64,000 nucleotides of DNA from Guadua angustifolia (GCA_036346375.1 CM070517.1:13185161-13249160), one strand, 5' to 3'; positions 11,455-24,286 are shown, numbered from the stretch's first letter. Numbers and translations: made by a program. Notes: generated by a model not told the origin, from the sequence alone.

Positions 11455-11779
11455 GGACCTCGCTAGAATGATATCATGTGATTTGCATATGTTTTCATCT
11501 CTGAGTGGATGTCCTATTTTCGGAGAGGTCATGCCGAAATTTTGTAAATTTCGTGACTTAGTTTTAAACCGGTTTTAGAGTTTAGTGGGTGATTGCAGTC
11601 AAGTTCATAGAGGTGTTAGTCTTTTATGTTTTCCTTGGTAATTCTCGGTTTAGTTGATCTTGTTGTGGAGAATTATCGTGGGTTGGTAACCCTTTAGGAC
11701 ATGTGTGGGTCCGAGGGGTGTCGCTAGTGAAGAGGGTTGGTAGCATCTGTGGCGTGTATGGGCTCCGGGGTGTTACAGT

Positions 11780-11791
11780 TGGTATCAGAGC
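11780..11791 (+). other. G2 primer-binding site
   Basis: TGGTATCAGAGC lies two bases after the LTR end at 11777 and is complementary to initiator methionine tRNA. Confidence 0.92.
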
Positions 11792-12825
11792 GGGCATCAG
11801 GTCCGTGGTGATTGAATGTAGTGAGTAATTCTAGAATGAATTAAAATTTTGCTGTATGAAAGTAGAAACATGGTTTAGGTTAAACCTTTAAAATGTGGCC
11901 CTAGGGCAACAACCTTAAAATTCGAGGTAGAATGGTTAATAAATTTAAAACTTGACACACTCTGATGCACAGTAGGAAAGGGATGGGTTATCATTGCGTT
12001 GTGCTGCAATGCTTAAATTTTATTGATGCTATGTTTAATGTTAGCCTTGATGAGACTATAGTATTATTGATGGCTATGATTTTGAAGTGGTGTTTTGTTT
12101 TGTGGGGTCCGGTGGGACTCTTTGTGCCGAAGGTATGTTGGCCTTGTCGTATAGCCGTGTTGGTTGGTGTGGCAGTTGAAAGCTAACACCGGAGGGTTCA
12201 TAACTTCGGGTGAGGAGAGCCATTGTTCCTTTGTCGTAAAATTAGAGAGTTGATGGAACTTGTTTTGGGTTTTATCTTCTTTGGACTTCTCGGATTTAAG
12301 ACCAAGAGAAGAGTATCGTTTTGCACCTCTTTCGGTTGCTGTGCCGAGAAAGTTATGGATTTTTTCGTGTTGTTGTTCTCCGAGTTGAAGTTTTGGATTT
12401 GGGGCTTTAAAGGAAAAGTGTTATTTGATCGATTCGCTTTTCCTTTCCGTGAATTGATTTGTGTAACTCCTTTCCTTCGTGGAATTTCGGAGTTTGATGA
12501 TTGGTTTGGAGATCTGTTGAATGGCAAGGCTTGAGCCCTGTCATTTTCTGAGTCTTTTGAGAGTCGAGCTTCTTTGGAAGTTTTAGTTGGTTTTTTTGGA
12601 AAGGAAAATTCAACAGTTGAGTAAGTTGTGGGTGATTGAAGATCTTCCCATAGAGGATTAGTAGAATGTTTGTGTTGTTGGGTTAAGGTGGTCGACCCTA
12701 ATGGGTTAGATGGCAGGAAGTATTTTGTGGGTCAGGGTGATCCACGGTTATAAGTGGAGATCTAGAAACGGTGTTTGCGTAAGGGTATGAATGATTGTGT
12801 AAAAAAGTAATAACAAGTTTGGTTG
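11792..12825 (+). other. G2 interior, left part: no recognisable gene
   Basis: About 1 kb between the primer-binding site and G3. Frames at 11965-12186 and 12223-12534 (and an opposing one at 12198-12527) show no gag, protease or pol motif. I treat them as chance frames in a LARD-like interior. Confidence 0.6.
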
Positions 12826-14210
12826 AGGTACTATACCAGGTACTATTTCGCTCATGAACTTGATCTTCTGATATGATGGCATGCTAGACAAATTTTTGGA
12901 AAATATACCAAGGTTATTTTCTAACAATTAGTGCATCCTCTAATTGGCAATTTCCACACTATCATCCATTAGCTGACTAACATGAAATGTCATCACTTGA
13001 AAACCCATTTTTTTATACGCTCGAGTTTTAAATCGACATACTCTTCCCAAAATAGCCCTATGCTTGAGCATTTATCATTTTACATTCTTGCTTTTCATTC
13101 CTATAAGTCGTATACCAATGCATCAACTCTTTACGATTTATTTCTTTTGACGATGAGACCTTTACATGGAATTCATTGCTATTATTATTTTTTAATAGGG
13201 TTACAACATGGCACTAAGTAACTCATGGCTCTTGACTTCCTTGATTTATCATTGGCATTAGGGCTTCGACCAGTACGGAGTTGAAATTGACTTGAGCCAA
13301 TGTGATCGTTTTCCTTTGAGAGTATTTATTAACAAAATGCTTAGGTTTGTGGCAATTATAGCAGAGTCTAGGGTGAATTCTCGTTCTTGAGCATTTAATG
13401 ATTGGAAGAGTATTTTTACCTAGACGCCTTTTCTTTATTTGCTTTTATTGGCAAATTTCTTTTGCAACTTTACTGCTTACTCCTGGCGTTATGTACCGGA
13501 CTGAGGTAACTTCCGTTATATATATGGTTATAGAAATTACTTGTCTTTTCTGTGGATATTGATTAACATGATGGCCTTTCCGGCGACAGTTGTAGCCCTC
13601 AGGACGCTCTTCTTGTGATTTATTACTTTTTGACTTGCAACCCCTCCCCTAGTGAACGATCTTCTTTACCATACAAGAGACCTACTGTGAGTGATAGCCA
13701 CTTATTGGTTTCCTGATTAAGGTCAATAGGTATGGTGCGTACTGTGAGGTTGCTCATAGGATATATTTATTATATATATATATTTTTTTAATTGGATGAC
13801 TTCCTTTGCAACTAAAGCAATTGATTGCATGCTCGTCAGCGGTTTGTCTTATTTTCCATAGCGAATGCACGCACGATCCTCTAAGTTGTTGGGTTGACAA
13901 TACTTCTTAGAACAAGGTCAAGATTTCGAACAAGGTGCAGGGGTAGCGTTTCTCTTCAAAGTCTCGAGCCAATTCTCGGCTTCTAAAGGCGAAATATTTA
14001 CTTAAAACGTTGGTGGACGAGTCTTTATGAATTCTAATAACCTTGAGTTAGCACAGGGATCACTAATAGTGCGAGATGCTTTGCTGACATTAGCTTGACT
14101 AGTCTTGTTGTGTATTTGCTTTATTATTTGCTTGCATCAACTGGGTCTAATTGGCGAAAACTCTTTGAAACTCTGCATATCTATTGTTATTGTGGGTTGT
14201 GCTCAAGGGG
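12825..14210 (-). pseudogene. G3 gag and early pol remnant
   Basis: The minus-strand sequence parallels the G1 gag. It has the segment before the knuckles (QSFKEFSPI-type, near 14130-14160), zinc-knuckle remnants between about 13880 and 13230, and the stretch equivalent to SVRYITPRVG at about 13480-13510. Near 12830-12900 the minus strand reads like the region before RT in Gypsy pol (SSMPSYQKIKFMSEIVPG), so the copy once extended into pol. Stops and indels are frequent and the gag ATG region appears deleted. It is a pseudogene and its frames cannot be traced reliably throughout. Confidence 0.72.
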
Positions 14211-14826
14211 GTTAGGTGAGAGAGATAATAGCATAGGTAAGAAGCAAGAATCCTAATTCAGGGAAGATAGGTTTAACCCAATAACTTAAACAATCAATAT
14301 TAATAACTTGGTATGGTCGCTATATAAGCCTAAAAGCTTTGCAACACAAACCGCACACTCAAAGAATTAAGAAGAACCAATTCACCTAAACACCCAAAAC
14401 TACCGCTCTACATGGGCGACACTCTATCTTAGGAAACGCGACTCACACCGAGTCTCAATGGCTACTTGAAGTACTTGAGTCTTCTAGCTCTTGATACACT
14501 TCTTTGATCCGTTCTTCTATAAACTTGATGATCCTTCCGTTATGATCATGATGGTAGCAACAGTACTTGATGTCATCTCCTAAGTGTGGTATATCGCTTT
14601 TCTACTCGGGATAACTCAGATGAGATTTTAACTCGATTTGGAAGAGGTAAGAGTAAGAGACTTCAGCAAGGGACAAGAAAGAATTTTTGGTAAGGACAGA
14701 AGTAGAAGAATGAGATAAGTCAAGAACACATTATTCTTCTAGGTTGGGTCTTTTTATTTTAGAAAATAATTTTGAAGGACCTATAGAGACGACCAACTAT
14801 CTAGGGGCAAGACCTACAGTCAGTAT

Positions 14827-14839
14827 GGCTCTGATACCA
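14827..14839 (-). other. G3 primer-binding site
   Basis: GGCTCTGATACCA on the plus strand is TGGTATCAGAGCC on the minus strand, just beyond the LTR end at 14844. Confidence 0.92.
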
Positions 14840-14843
14840 CTTT

Positions 14844-17728
14844 TGTCGGGACCCGAATATGCAAATCCGGACCCTCTGTGTATACTGCACTAGTCCAGGA
14901 TCACGCTAGTGCACACAGGCTCAACATTAGTGAATATCATAATCATACACAAAGTAAATAAGACAGAGACATAATATACTAAATATTAGCAGTTGTATGA
15001 CCTTATGGTCAACTTACTTAGCAATGCCTCATAAGGCTGAACAACAAATTGAACTGCAGCGGAATGAAGACGAGATAACCCTCGGTATACCACGAGTAAC
15101 CGACAAGGCTCGCACCCTAAACATTCGTCCCTTCATGGTACTCCTTCTTCAAAGACTCGATGATTTTTGTAGGCAAGGGTGAGTACACCAACACGTACTC
15201 AACAAGTTGTGCATGAGAATGCAATTCTATCATAGCTATATGCAAGGCTTATTCCAAAGGAATGGCTAAGTGGTTCATAAGCGATGGCGGATTTTCAAAC
15301 ATAAGCAATATGTAGATTGAAAAGACAAGAAACAAATAAATAACAAGTAAATAGATTCCATTGTTTGCAAATCAACCCAAGTCTCAACCTAAATCAAATT
15401 CCATTATCCACATGGCATCCTGCCATCCCATAACAGATTGTTCATTTTAATTAACTACCCCTTGATCGTAATTCGAGCATTGCTCAATACCGTGAGCACG
15501 GCTATCCGAATAGTTTGTACACTCTGCAGAGGTTATGCACTTTACCCACATGATACAACCATGCACCACACAGCGAACGATCGTATACGAAGCCTTTACA
15601 ATGCATCCTCTTAACCCAATGCTATCCGCTAAGGTTTCAACATCAAGGGCTAAACCACCACAACAGGGCCCCTCTTGCGCCATGTGAGTTTCCTCCGTGA
15701 ACCCGACCCACACCACCAAGATAGCACTTAAGTTAAGCATTTGCAAATTAGTCACTAAGTCTGTCCCATTCCGCACATGTGGTTGCAAGTAAGACTCAGT
15801 CAAAGGCTCGCAAGGTTAAGTCCTTAGGATTGATTAAAGCAAGACTTACACATACCCTTTCTCGCCCATCGGGCCCACCACGCACCCTTGCCCTTCCACT
15901 TGCTTCAATCTAAAGTGATTATCTCCTGGTTGGTTACCAAGCACCACGTGCTCTTCACAAATCAACATCGCTATGCGTGACTCATTGCCACAACAACTCA
16001 ATCTCTTTGTGCGACCACAATGGCCCACAAATTATCATCATTGTTCCATATTCCATTAGTCAAGATTATTAAGCAATATTCCATGAGCATGTGATGACGT
16101 GGCATGGCTAAGCAATTCTATGTCGTTCTAACCATCCATGTTGATTTTCTATTAACCAACTATAATTAACCAACCTAGGGTGACAAGTGGATCATGGCAT
16201 ACAAATTAACAAGGTAGGGTGTAATTCAAAGGGTACAATAGCTAATCCCGAAGTTAAGTTGAAATCATTTATACACATGAAGTAACAAGTAATAAAGTAA
16301 ATCAAAATAGCATGCAATCTAATCTATGGGTGCAACATGATCAAAGCACAACTTGCCTTCATTAAGCTCCTGCTCCTGGTCTGAAAATAATTCCTGAGCT
16401 GAGAAATCCCCTTCCGAAGCCTCGCACAATTCAACGTCTACGCGAATCGAGAGAGAAAAGCAAATAAAAACCAAAACCAAAGAGCAAACAAATTCAAAAC
16501 TTCAAATAAAAGCCACCATTAGAAATATCTCAATTTTACAAATTTTTAGGAATTTGAATCACCTCAATCCGAGTTCGTATGCGAAAGTTATAAGGTTTTG
16601 AAGTTTGAAAATCCTGAAAATACCCTGAAAATAGAAATTCCGAATTTAGCGAATTATTTTTATAAAGGAAAATCCGATTTTTCCGACGTCAGCTGACAAA
16701 GGTGCTCGCGTGGCGCCAACTCATCGCCACCTCAGTGCCACACGGGCGATTCCGTCGACGTGGCGCCACGTGTCAGTGTTTTATCACCCCACCTCAACCG
16801 GCGACGTGGACGATCCTGAAGCGCACGATGATGATCCGATGGCCCTCCGAGCTTCCGAGTGACGAAGACCGTGCGGCGGTGCTGGTGGCCGGCGCTGGGG
16901 ACGATGACTATCTCGGCGGCGTTCCGACGCTTCTCGACGCGGCGGCGGCGCAGATGAAGGGTGGCACGGCGACCTCGAATCCGCAGCCCTTTCGGTGGAA
17001 GAGATACTCGGCGACGACGTAGACCCGGCGCAACCTATACGGAACTCCGGCGACGGTGCGTGCTCTCCTCGGTGCTCCTTCGGCGATGGCACAACAGAAG
17101 ATGAACGCGGCGAGATGTGGTGATCGTCGAGGGGTGCTAGGGGGGTCTTTTATACTCGGCTCGGCGTGATAAAGAAGGAAGGTGCACGGCGGCGCGTTTG
17201 AGTCCGGAACGGCTACGGCGAAGAATCCCGCTCGAAGACGATGAACGCGGCCCGTCTGATCAAGATCCGGCGGGCGAAGGTTTGGGGTTTCCTATTTAAG
17301 GCATGGCGTGATGAAGGCCGTTGGATCTTCATCCAACGGTCCACGCAATCCCACAAAACCTGTTCGCCTGCACACGGTGCATGGGCCGGCCCGCTACTGT
17401 TCATTCCATATTTTCCCGAATTTCCTATTTTAATTATTTCGATTAAATGTTTTGATTTATTTGGGGCCTTAAAAATAATCTAAAAATTCCCATAAAATTC
17501 TCAAAAATATTTTGAGCTATTCTGGACTTAAATAAAATATTTTCAGAAAAACTTTATTTTGTAAATCTCTTTTTATAATTATTTCTTGACCAAAAGATAA
17601 CGTATTTAATTCCAAAGAATTCAAATAAATCTCAGAAAATCCAAATAAATTTAGAAAAATCATAAAATCCATCATTAGCAATAAAATAATATTAATTAAT
17701 TGAAAAGCTAAAATTTTGGGATGTTACA
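14844..17728 (-). repeat. G3 5' LTR (2885 bp, minus strand)
   Basis: On the minus strand it starts TGTAACATCCC (17728) and ends GGGACCCGACA (14844). It aligns with the G1 LTRs but is clearly more diverged. A minus-strand TATAAAAGA lies at about 17147-17155. The GC-rich block at 16700-17100 produces open frames on both strands that I consider spurious. Confidence 0.92.
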
Positions 17729-18720
17729 ACTGGGTGGAATCAGTCGCTAAATGCATTGTTTTCTTAAGTTTGTTGGAACCCCCGGGTTCTGGGGTTGGAT
17801 TCAATGTTTGGTCAATATGAATTGGTGGGATCAGTTATGAATCTTTCTTTCGAGTGGTTGTCTCCTGCGCGAGACATGCATGAAAGAAGATCAAGTATGA
17901 ATTTATATTGTGAGGGAATAGGATTTGAACCCTATTGGGCTAATCGTTTCGATAGCAAGGAATGTTCGTGATCCTGTTGTTTCTAAGGGCAACTGTTGAA
18001 AAGGTAAAAGTTGTGTTTTGATTCCTAGAGGATTCCGGTGTTGCTTGGTTAGAAATCATGATATGTTCGGAATTGGTTAGAAGCTTGTTGAAATAAAGGA
18101 TTCTGTGTGCGGCTCTTTGGTTAGAAAGGTTAATCAAGGAGGAGAAATGGGAATCAGCGTTTTCTTGGTTCGTAAGGGATCCAAGTTTAGAACCCAACTG
18201 TCTAATCGGATAGCTTGGGTGTTTTGACGATATTTGGCTGGATGCTTAATAGAGTGTTGTGACTCGTGTTTTTCCTGTCATTTTCTAAGTCTTAGAGAGG
18301 TAATTTAAGTTGGGTGAGTGAAATTGACTAGAGAAATGAGAAATTGAGTTTGGGAGTTAGTATTATGATCTTCCGGGAAGAATCGTTGGTTGATTGGAAA
18401 TTGTGTGTTGAAACGTTAAAGAAGAGTTGTCAGTTTAGGGTTAGTCTTTGAGAAAGACCTGGCTTCTGAGTTTTGTACCATACGAGTTGAGGAGTTAGAG
18501 TGAGTGTTGATTTGTTGATGGATGAAATGAGTTTAGTTGCTTGCTCCTTTTATCTGGCAAGGGCTGTCGTTTGAGTTGTGGAGTTTTTCTCTTGCGTGAG
18601 AAGTACCCGGTTTGTTCTTTACGGACTTATTGATTTTGGCAATTCGATTTCCGTTGCTCTTGTGGGTGAGATTTGAGGTGTTCAGAATTCGAGGTCGAAT
18701 TCTGTTAAAGGGCGGAAGAG
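17729..18720 (+). other. G2 interior, right part, ending in polypurine tract
   Basis: About 1 kb without a recognisable gene. It ends with AAAGGGCGGAAGAG (18707-18720), the polypurine tract, just before the 3' LTR. Confidence 0.65.
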
Positions 18721-20442
18721 TGTAATACCGCAAAATCGTCTTCCTGGGTTTTTGGCCGGAATTATCTTCATTTTCTTGATTCGAGGTTTTATTCTGGAGA
18801 AAAGTTTTGTCGCCTCACAATTTATTAAAGGTTTTGAGTTTTCTATGAAATACTTATCGGAATGGGTGTTTTCTCCGTGCCGTTTAGTTTTGCGGTAAGT
18901 TGTCTATCCTGACAATTGTCGTTTCGCGCCAAGAATTTAATTATTTGGTTCGTGCTAATTGGTTAAAAGTTAGATTTTGTTTGTAGGGGGGTTTGTTTTT
19001 TTAGGAATTTTCCCCCTCACCTAACCTCTCTCTCTCTCTCTTTCTTTTAATTGTGTGGCTGAGAATCTTTGGTGGCAGCCATTCTCTTTTTTCCCAAGTC
19101 CTAACCACCTCATGTCATCTTCCTGGCGTCTGCAGCCCCATGGCCGACTCTCCTGGCGGCAGCCCCTGCGCCCTCAGCTCCCGGCCTCCTCCTCCTCCTG
19201 ATGCCACTTCCAGTGGCTACCTCCTGCGCCCTTGCCCCCAGCCTGCGCCTTCCCTCCCCGGCAGGCTGCAGCCATGGCCTTCCCTCCCTGCGAGCTCCAA
19301 GTCGCCAGCCCGGCCAGCCAGACTCCCAGAGACTCCTCCCTCCTCCCGGGCCGAGGCAGCTCTCCGCCACCTCCTTTTTGTCCTCCATGGACTTTCTTTG
19401 AGGTAAGAACCCTAGAAATTTGGGGAGTTAAGTTCTTGCATGCAAGGTGTTTGTGCTATTGCTTGGCTAGGATTCCTGTTTTTTGAGATGTTGGAGGTTG
19501 GGGAATGGAGAGACTAGAGTGATTTGAAATTCTGTTTCGAGCAGATTTTTGCCCCCTGTTAGAGCTGCTGTTTGAAAATTTTGCAAGCGTGTCCTGGGGT
19601 TTGGCTATTGCGAAAGTTATAGATAATCGAATTACCTTTCAATGAAGACCAGAATCGCTAAATTTTGTTCAGCCGTTTAAAAGTTATAGCTATTTTACCA
19701 CGTGCTGTCCAGAACGCGTTATTTCTGCGCATGTGTGCTGTTCATTGCAAATATGAGAATAATCGGTGCTTTTCCCAGTCGGTCAGCTATAGAAAAAGTT
19801 GTAGATAATCGAATTATCTTTCAATAGAGACTAAAATCACTAATTTTCGTTCATCCGACTAAAAGTTATGACCATTTTACCGAGTGCTGTCCCGGGTTGG
19901 CAGATTGCTGTTTTCAGGTTTTAGGAGTGCATTGCGAAGCCGACTTAGTATGAGTCTTGTGTTGATTTATGGGCGTGTTTTTGAGTGAGTTATATCCTTG
20001 TGCAGGTGGTGTGACCCCGGGTGTGGTAACCTCGTCTCGCCACATCGTCTCGAGAAGTTGAAGGCAAGTGCATCAATTGATTGAACTTTGTGAATTGTAG
20101 ATTGAATGTCTTGATTGATTTGATATGTGAACCGCTAATGCTTGTTGTGGTTATACTGACAACACGAGTATGGGTAGGCTATGTGAATACTTATGAATGA
20201 CATTAGAGGATGAAACTTGCATGTGCATCCTTGTTTATTTGCTATGTGTGCTACATTGAAGAATTATGTGCCTTGTCTTTGTGATTTGTTGTGATAACTT
20301 ATGTTCCATGCTGGTACTCACTAGTAGGATTAGGGTATTATTGATATCAAAGACATGAGTTTTGAGTCAAGTATAATGGTTCAATTCGTGTTCATGATAA
20401 AAGGTTATGGTTTTTGTATGAAGTATTGATGATAAATGAATG
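18721..20442 (+). repeat. G2 3' LTR, truncated
   Basis: Begins TGTAATACCGC after the polypurine tract. From 20307 it matches 9445 onward, then the match stops near 20442. It contains a CT microsatellite at 19026-19041, a C-rich leader-like block (19080-19400) ending in GAGGTAAGAA, and a roughly 98-bp direct repeat (19613-19710 and 19795-19892). Overlapping frames at 19053-19486 lie in the C-rich block and are not credited as genes. Confidence 0.85.
19613..19892 (+). repeat. Direct repeat of about 98 bp, 182-bp spacing, in the G2 LTR
   Basis: Units at 19613-19710 and 19795-19892 share AGATAATCGAATTA, TTTCAAT, AAAAGTTAT and GTGCTGTCC in the same order. Confidence 0.8.
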
Positions 20443-23336
20443 CGAGCAACGTCAGCCGTAGGATCTGCATCGCATCGTCTCGGTGAGTCCACGTGTTCCC
20501 TCTCAGTAGAGACTAGAGCAGTGCAACGGTAGATCCTCGCCGTAGGATTCATAACGGATGGCTAGGATAGCGCCACGTGCCCTATATAGGGACTGTCCAC
20601 GTGTGCTTAAAATTCGCGTTAGATAATAGCCGTCGGATTCGTATCGGACGATCTGGAATTAGCCACGTGGTCATCACAACAAGAAACCTCATTATCAATC
20701 GCTAGCCGTTGATCCGGATCGTGTGGCTCCTAATTCGCCACGTAGCTCATTTAATCGTAGCCATTAGATTCGAGATATTGCGTAAAATTCAAGCAACCGA
20801 GCCGAGATTTTGAATTGAACGGACCGATTCCGCCGCACGAGCCAATCTCGCGTGACGCGCGTGTCTGCTGGAACCGAGGCGACAGTCGTCGCCGCTTTAT
20901 GCTGACGCTACTTGGTTATTGATCGCCGTTCGATCTTGATCTGAAGGTCATGGTTAAGCCACGCGTCAGCACCGCGGTAACAATCCAAAGCGTCGGTGCA
21001 ATCTTGGCCGTTAATCTTGTCGCACGAATCTTGGCGTTCGACTGGATTAGTTGAATTGTTATTCGGTTTATTTTCCGCCGTTAGATTTTGAACCAATGGT
21101 TGATATTGCGCCACGTGTCACCACCGGGGTAAACAGAGATGAATCGACGTTAGATCGTGACCGTTCGTTTTGAATTGGATGGTCTGGAATAAATTTATTT
21201 CTCGATTGATAGTTCGTCGACACGTGTCACGGTGAGAGTTTGCCACGTGTCCGAGGATGACGTCATCAGTGGAGCCCACATGTCAGACCTGGCACGATGG
21301 TTGCTGACGTCAGTAGTGACGTCATGCTGACGTCATAATTCTGATTTTTCTTAATAAAAATATTCGGTCGAAAATATTTTCGGTGCTGACGTTATAAATA
21401 GTGATGCTGACGTCATAATCATGGATTTTTCTGTATAAAAATAAATAAAGAAATTCGGTTTATTCTTTTTGATTTATTTTAAAATTTCAAATGGTTATAA
21501 CTTTTGCGTTTTAACTCCGATTTGAGTGATTCCAATTTTTAAAAATTTGTAAAATCAAGATCTATTTATTGGTAAATTTTGTGAAATTTTTATAGTTGAG
21601 TTTGCTCTCTGTAAAATAAATTTATTGTGTGTACGTTGCTTTTAACTAGACGCTGATTTGTCGGAGATTCGCGAGGGGGAATTCCTAGAGCAAGATCAAG
21701 TTTCGAGCCAGGATCAGCAACTCTTTGAAGGCAAGTTATGCTTTGACCATTTTGATCCCAAGCTTTGAAATGTATTTTGTTTCAAACTATGCATGCTAAC
21801 TCAACTAAAATTTGATTTAAATATTTTGGGTGAATTAGCTAAGCCAACCTAATTGTTAAATGCCACCTTGATATTCATATTTGTATGCCATGATTCCTTG
21901 AGTAACCTAAGTTTGGTAACATATGTTGGATGATATTATTGTGCCAACACGGGAGGCTAGACCGTGAATAGTTGCTTAGCCATGCTTATATCGTGAATAA
22001 TCTTTTCGAATACAAAAGCAATATTGACTAAAGAATAGTGAATGCATTCTGATAAAAGGTGGAATGATGTTGGCTTTGATATCGGAAGGTAGAGACCTGT
22101 GGTTCTACGGAAGGAGGATTACGACATGTGTTGCACTGGTAATAACTTAGGTGGAAGTGATTTAGACTGGGGCAAGTGGACCGAGGCTTTGTGCCAGGTG
22201 GGCCTGTGTGGCAACTGGGGATGGGTTGAGTGTTGTGATGGTTGTGTGCCAAAATATGAGAGAAGGATGTCTTGCCTTGGTCAGTTAAGGACTTCACCTT
22301 GCAAGCCTTTGACCTGAGTCTCTCGTACAACCACATGTCTGAATGGGAAGACCTAGCTTAGTAGGGTTCTGATGTCTTACCTTTGATACCTCGGGGTGGC
22401 AGTTACACGGGGGTAACTGTACGGGGGAGCATGCCTGTGCTTCGGCTTGGTACCCTATCCAACGGTGTTTGTCGGTCCTATACTTCGGCTCTGAGTGAGG
22501 GAAGTGATAGTGAAGGCAACACAGAGAGGTTCTTAGGCTAAGATAGAAGTCTCTGAAAAGCTTTGTTACGGTTAATCGCCTTTGTGGTGTGCGAATGTAT
22601 CTTGTGGGTAAAGTGTACAACCTCTGCAGAGTGTTGAAACTGCTCGAATAGCCGAGTCCATGGTAATGGACAATGCTCGGGGATTACAGTCAAGGGGTAG
22701 TGTTTGAAAATAAAATGGGGTGGATGGCTGTGTGCCAAAGTAAAAGATGAATGTTGATTAGGGACTGTGTGTCCAAAACAATGTGGAAAACAAATTTAGA
22801 AATATAATGGTTATATGGTTTTGATGTTTTCAATCTAAATAAATAGTAGTTTAAAATATTGATGCAAAAGCAAAATTACCAGTAAAGCCTTTCCTTGGTA
22901 ATAAGACATGCATGTAGTAAATAGATCTGCATTTTGTGCATGACTTGTTGAGTACGGTGTGTACTCACCCTTGCGGACAAACATATCAGAAGAAGAGATT
23001 ACGCCTGCTCATGAAGAGGAGTTCTTTGAAGGGCCGGAGAACTAGGAAAGCAAGCCTCAGTCAGGGCGTTTGTGGTGAAGATGGATCACTACGATGTTAT
23101 TTACCTTTCCGCTATTAAACTTTATTTACTCTGATTATTGTAAGCCCTGTGTGGCAGACTATTGTAAGGGACCATAAGGTCGTACAACTCGTTTATATAC
23201 ATGTTTGCAGTATTTATTTAATATTCCGCTGTGTATGATGTGATATTATACCCTGTTTAGCCTGTGTGCACTAGCGCGATCCTGGACTAGTGCAGAATAC
23301 ACAGAGTGTCCGAATTTGTAAATTTGGGGCACGACA
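20443..23336 (+). repeat. G4: 5'-truncated G1-related LTR
   Basis: Ends AAATTTGGGGCACGACA with the family hairpin at about 23263-23305. It shares the ATAACTTTTGCGTTTTAACTC region (about 21495) and the later LTR landmarks with G1. The TGTAACATCC start is missing and the left end joins directly to the G2 LTR, so a deletion removed it. No primer-binding site follows, so this is the right end of a 3' or solo LTR. The open frames at 20367-20552, 20908-21114 and 22028-22738 are non-coding. Confidence 0.8.
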
Positions 23337-23399
23337 CTCCTCCTAGTGCATTATTGATCTGAAGAGGTGTCTGAAAATTCTACCCACTATGGCGAGGTG

Positions 23400-24286
23400 T
23401 GGAAGAAGGCATCTTGAAAATTGCCTTGGGCTGAAACCTGACAAACTGCTATGGTGCAACGCTCAACTTTTGATGTCCATGGTGAGTTCCTTGTTGTGCC
23501 ATCCTGCGCTTGCGGTTATCATCCAACTCTTTGCGCTTGTCCTCAAGGATAAAGGCTTTATTCACCAGTTCTTGGAAATCAGGAAAATTATGGGTGATCA
23601 ACCCAAATTGCAGCCCAGAATTCAGTGCCTTCATAAAGCGAGACTGCCTTGCTTTGTCAGTCGCTACATCCTTAGGTACATAGCGAGCAAACTGCATGAA
23701 CTAATTCAAATACTCTGCCATAGACTAGCTCCCTTACTTGATGGCTCTAAATTCTTCATTCTTTAAGTCCATGGCACCTTCCAAAACATGGTACTGATGG
23801 AAAGTAGCAGAAAATTCTTCCCAAGTGATCTCTTGTGGGTTCTCATGCGATGCTTAGTAATTCTCTCACCATTTTGTAGCTGTACCCTCGAGCTAGTGAG
23901 AAGCATAAAGCACCTTCTCATTTCCTTTACATTGGGTGATATGCAGCTTCCTCTCAATTGTTCTTAACTGGTTGTTAGCCTCAATTGGGTTAGCATTCTT
24001 AGAAAACGTTGGCGGACAGGTCCTCATAAAGTCTGACAGCTTCGAGTATGGATGGTTCCCATTGCCAACAGTTTGGTTTGCATTACTTACTGGCCACTGA
24101 TTGATTAGTGAATTGTTGCATTTGCTGCATCATTGTCTGTTTAAGTTGAGTTTGTGCAGCAAGAAAGGCTCCAAAATTACTCATGTCAACTAGTGGAGCT
24201 GCTTGAGGAATTTGCGATTCATTCTGGTTCTCATTCTGGCAACTTCCACTTCCGTTGGCTCCATTGTTTCCACGAGTCTGAACCAT
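23400..24286 (-). pseudogene. G5 gag remnant (retrotransposon gag domain)
   Basis: On the minus strand the ATG at 24286 opens a segment with DMSNFGAFLAAQTQLKQ, the Gypsy gag N-terminus, which meets a stop near 24083. Beyond it, in shifting frames, lie recognisable gag-core pieces: KLSDFMRTCPPTFS, RTIERKLHI, ITWEEFSATFHQY and FMQFARYVPKDVATDKARQS. The run continues with FMKALNSGL and LVNKAFILEDKRKEL, ending near 23449. Gag forms the virus-like particle. The order and spacing match the plant gag domain, but at least three stops and a frameshift break it, and the zinc knuckle is lost at the G4 junction. Confidence 0.85.

Larger units (their letters stand above)
9445..11777 (+). repeat. G2 5' LTR, right part
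   Basis: Starts where G1 ends and finishes with CTCCGGGGTGTTACA before the primer-binding site. Its left part lies beyond G1, outside the window. It contains a 90-bp tandem duplication (10108-10287) and a CACTA-type MITE (10887-11454). The last 300 bases match the reverse complement of 56563-56860. No coding frame is recognised. Confidence 0.87.
12825..17728 (-). mobile_element. G3: truncated minus-strand G1-family Gypsy element inside G2
   Basis: Read on the minus strand: LTR 17728 to 14844, primer-binding site, decayed gag and the first part of pol. It stops near 12825. There is no 3' LTR and no second target duplication, so the downstream half has been lost. The left breakpoint is approximate. 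Confidence 0.85.
9445..20442 (+). mobile_element. G2: non-autonomous Gypsy-like element (LARD type) with nested insertions
   Basis: The right part of the 5' LTR is 9445-11777, the primer-binding site is at 11780, the polypurine tract ends at 18720, and the 3' LTR begins at 18721 and is truncated near 20442. The two LTR parts overlap over about 135 bases (9445-9580 and 20307-20442), nearly identical. Together they imply an LTR of about 3.35 kb once the MITE is subtracted. The element's own interior (11778 to about 12825, and 17729-18720) has no recognisable gag or pol. A second LTR of this family is at 56563 on the minus strand. Confidence 0.82.

Noticed and set aside
12198..12534. About 100-residue frames on both strands
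   Set aside because: Mutually overlapping, no gag or pol motif, inside a non-autonomous interior.
16702..17092. Overlapping open frames on both strands
   Set aside because: GC-rich block of the G3 LTR. Opposing long frames reflect composition, not coding.
19053..19486. Pro/Ser-rich frame of 117 residues and overlapping frames
   Set aside because: C-rich low-complexity stretch of the G2 LTR. I keep only the leader and splice-donor observation, as a finding.
23389..23766. Plus-strand frame of 125 residues
   Set aside because: It is the shadow of the minus-strand G5 gag, which has clear family motifs.
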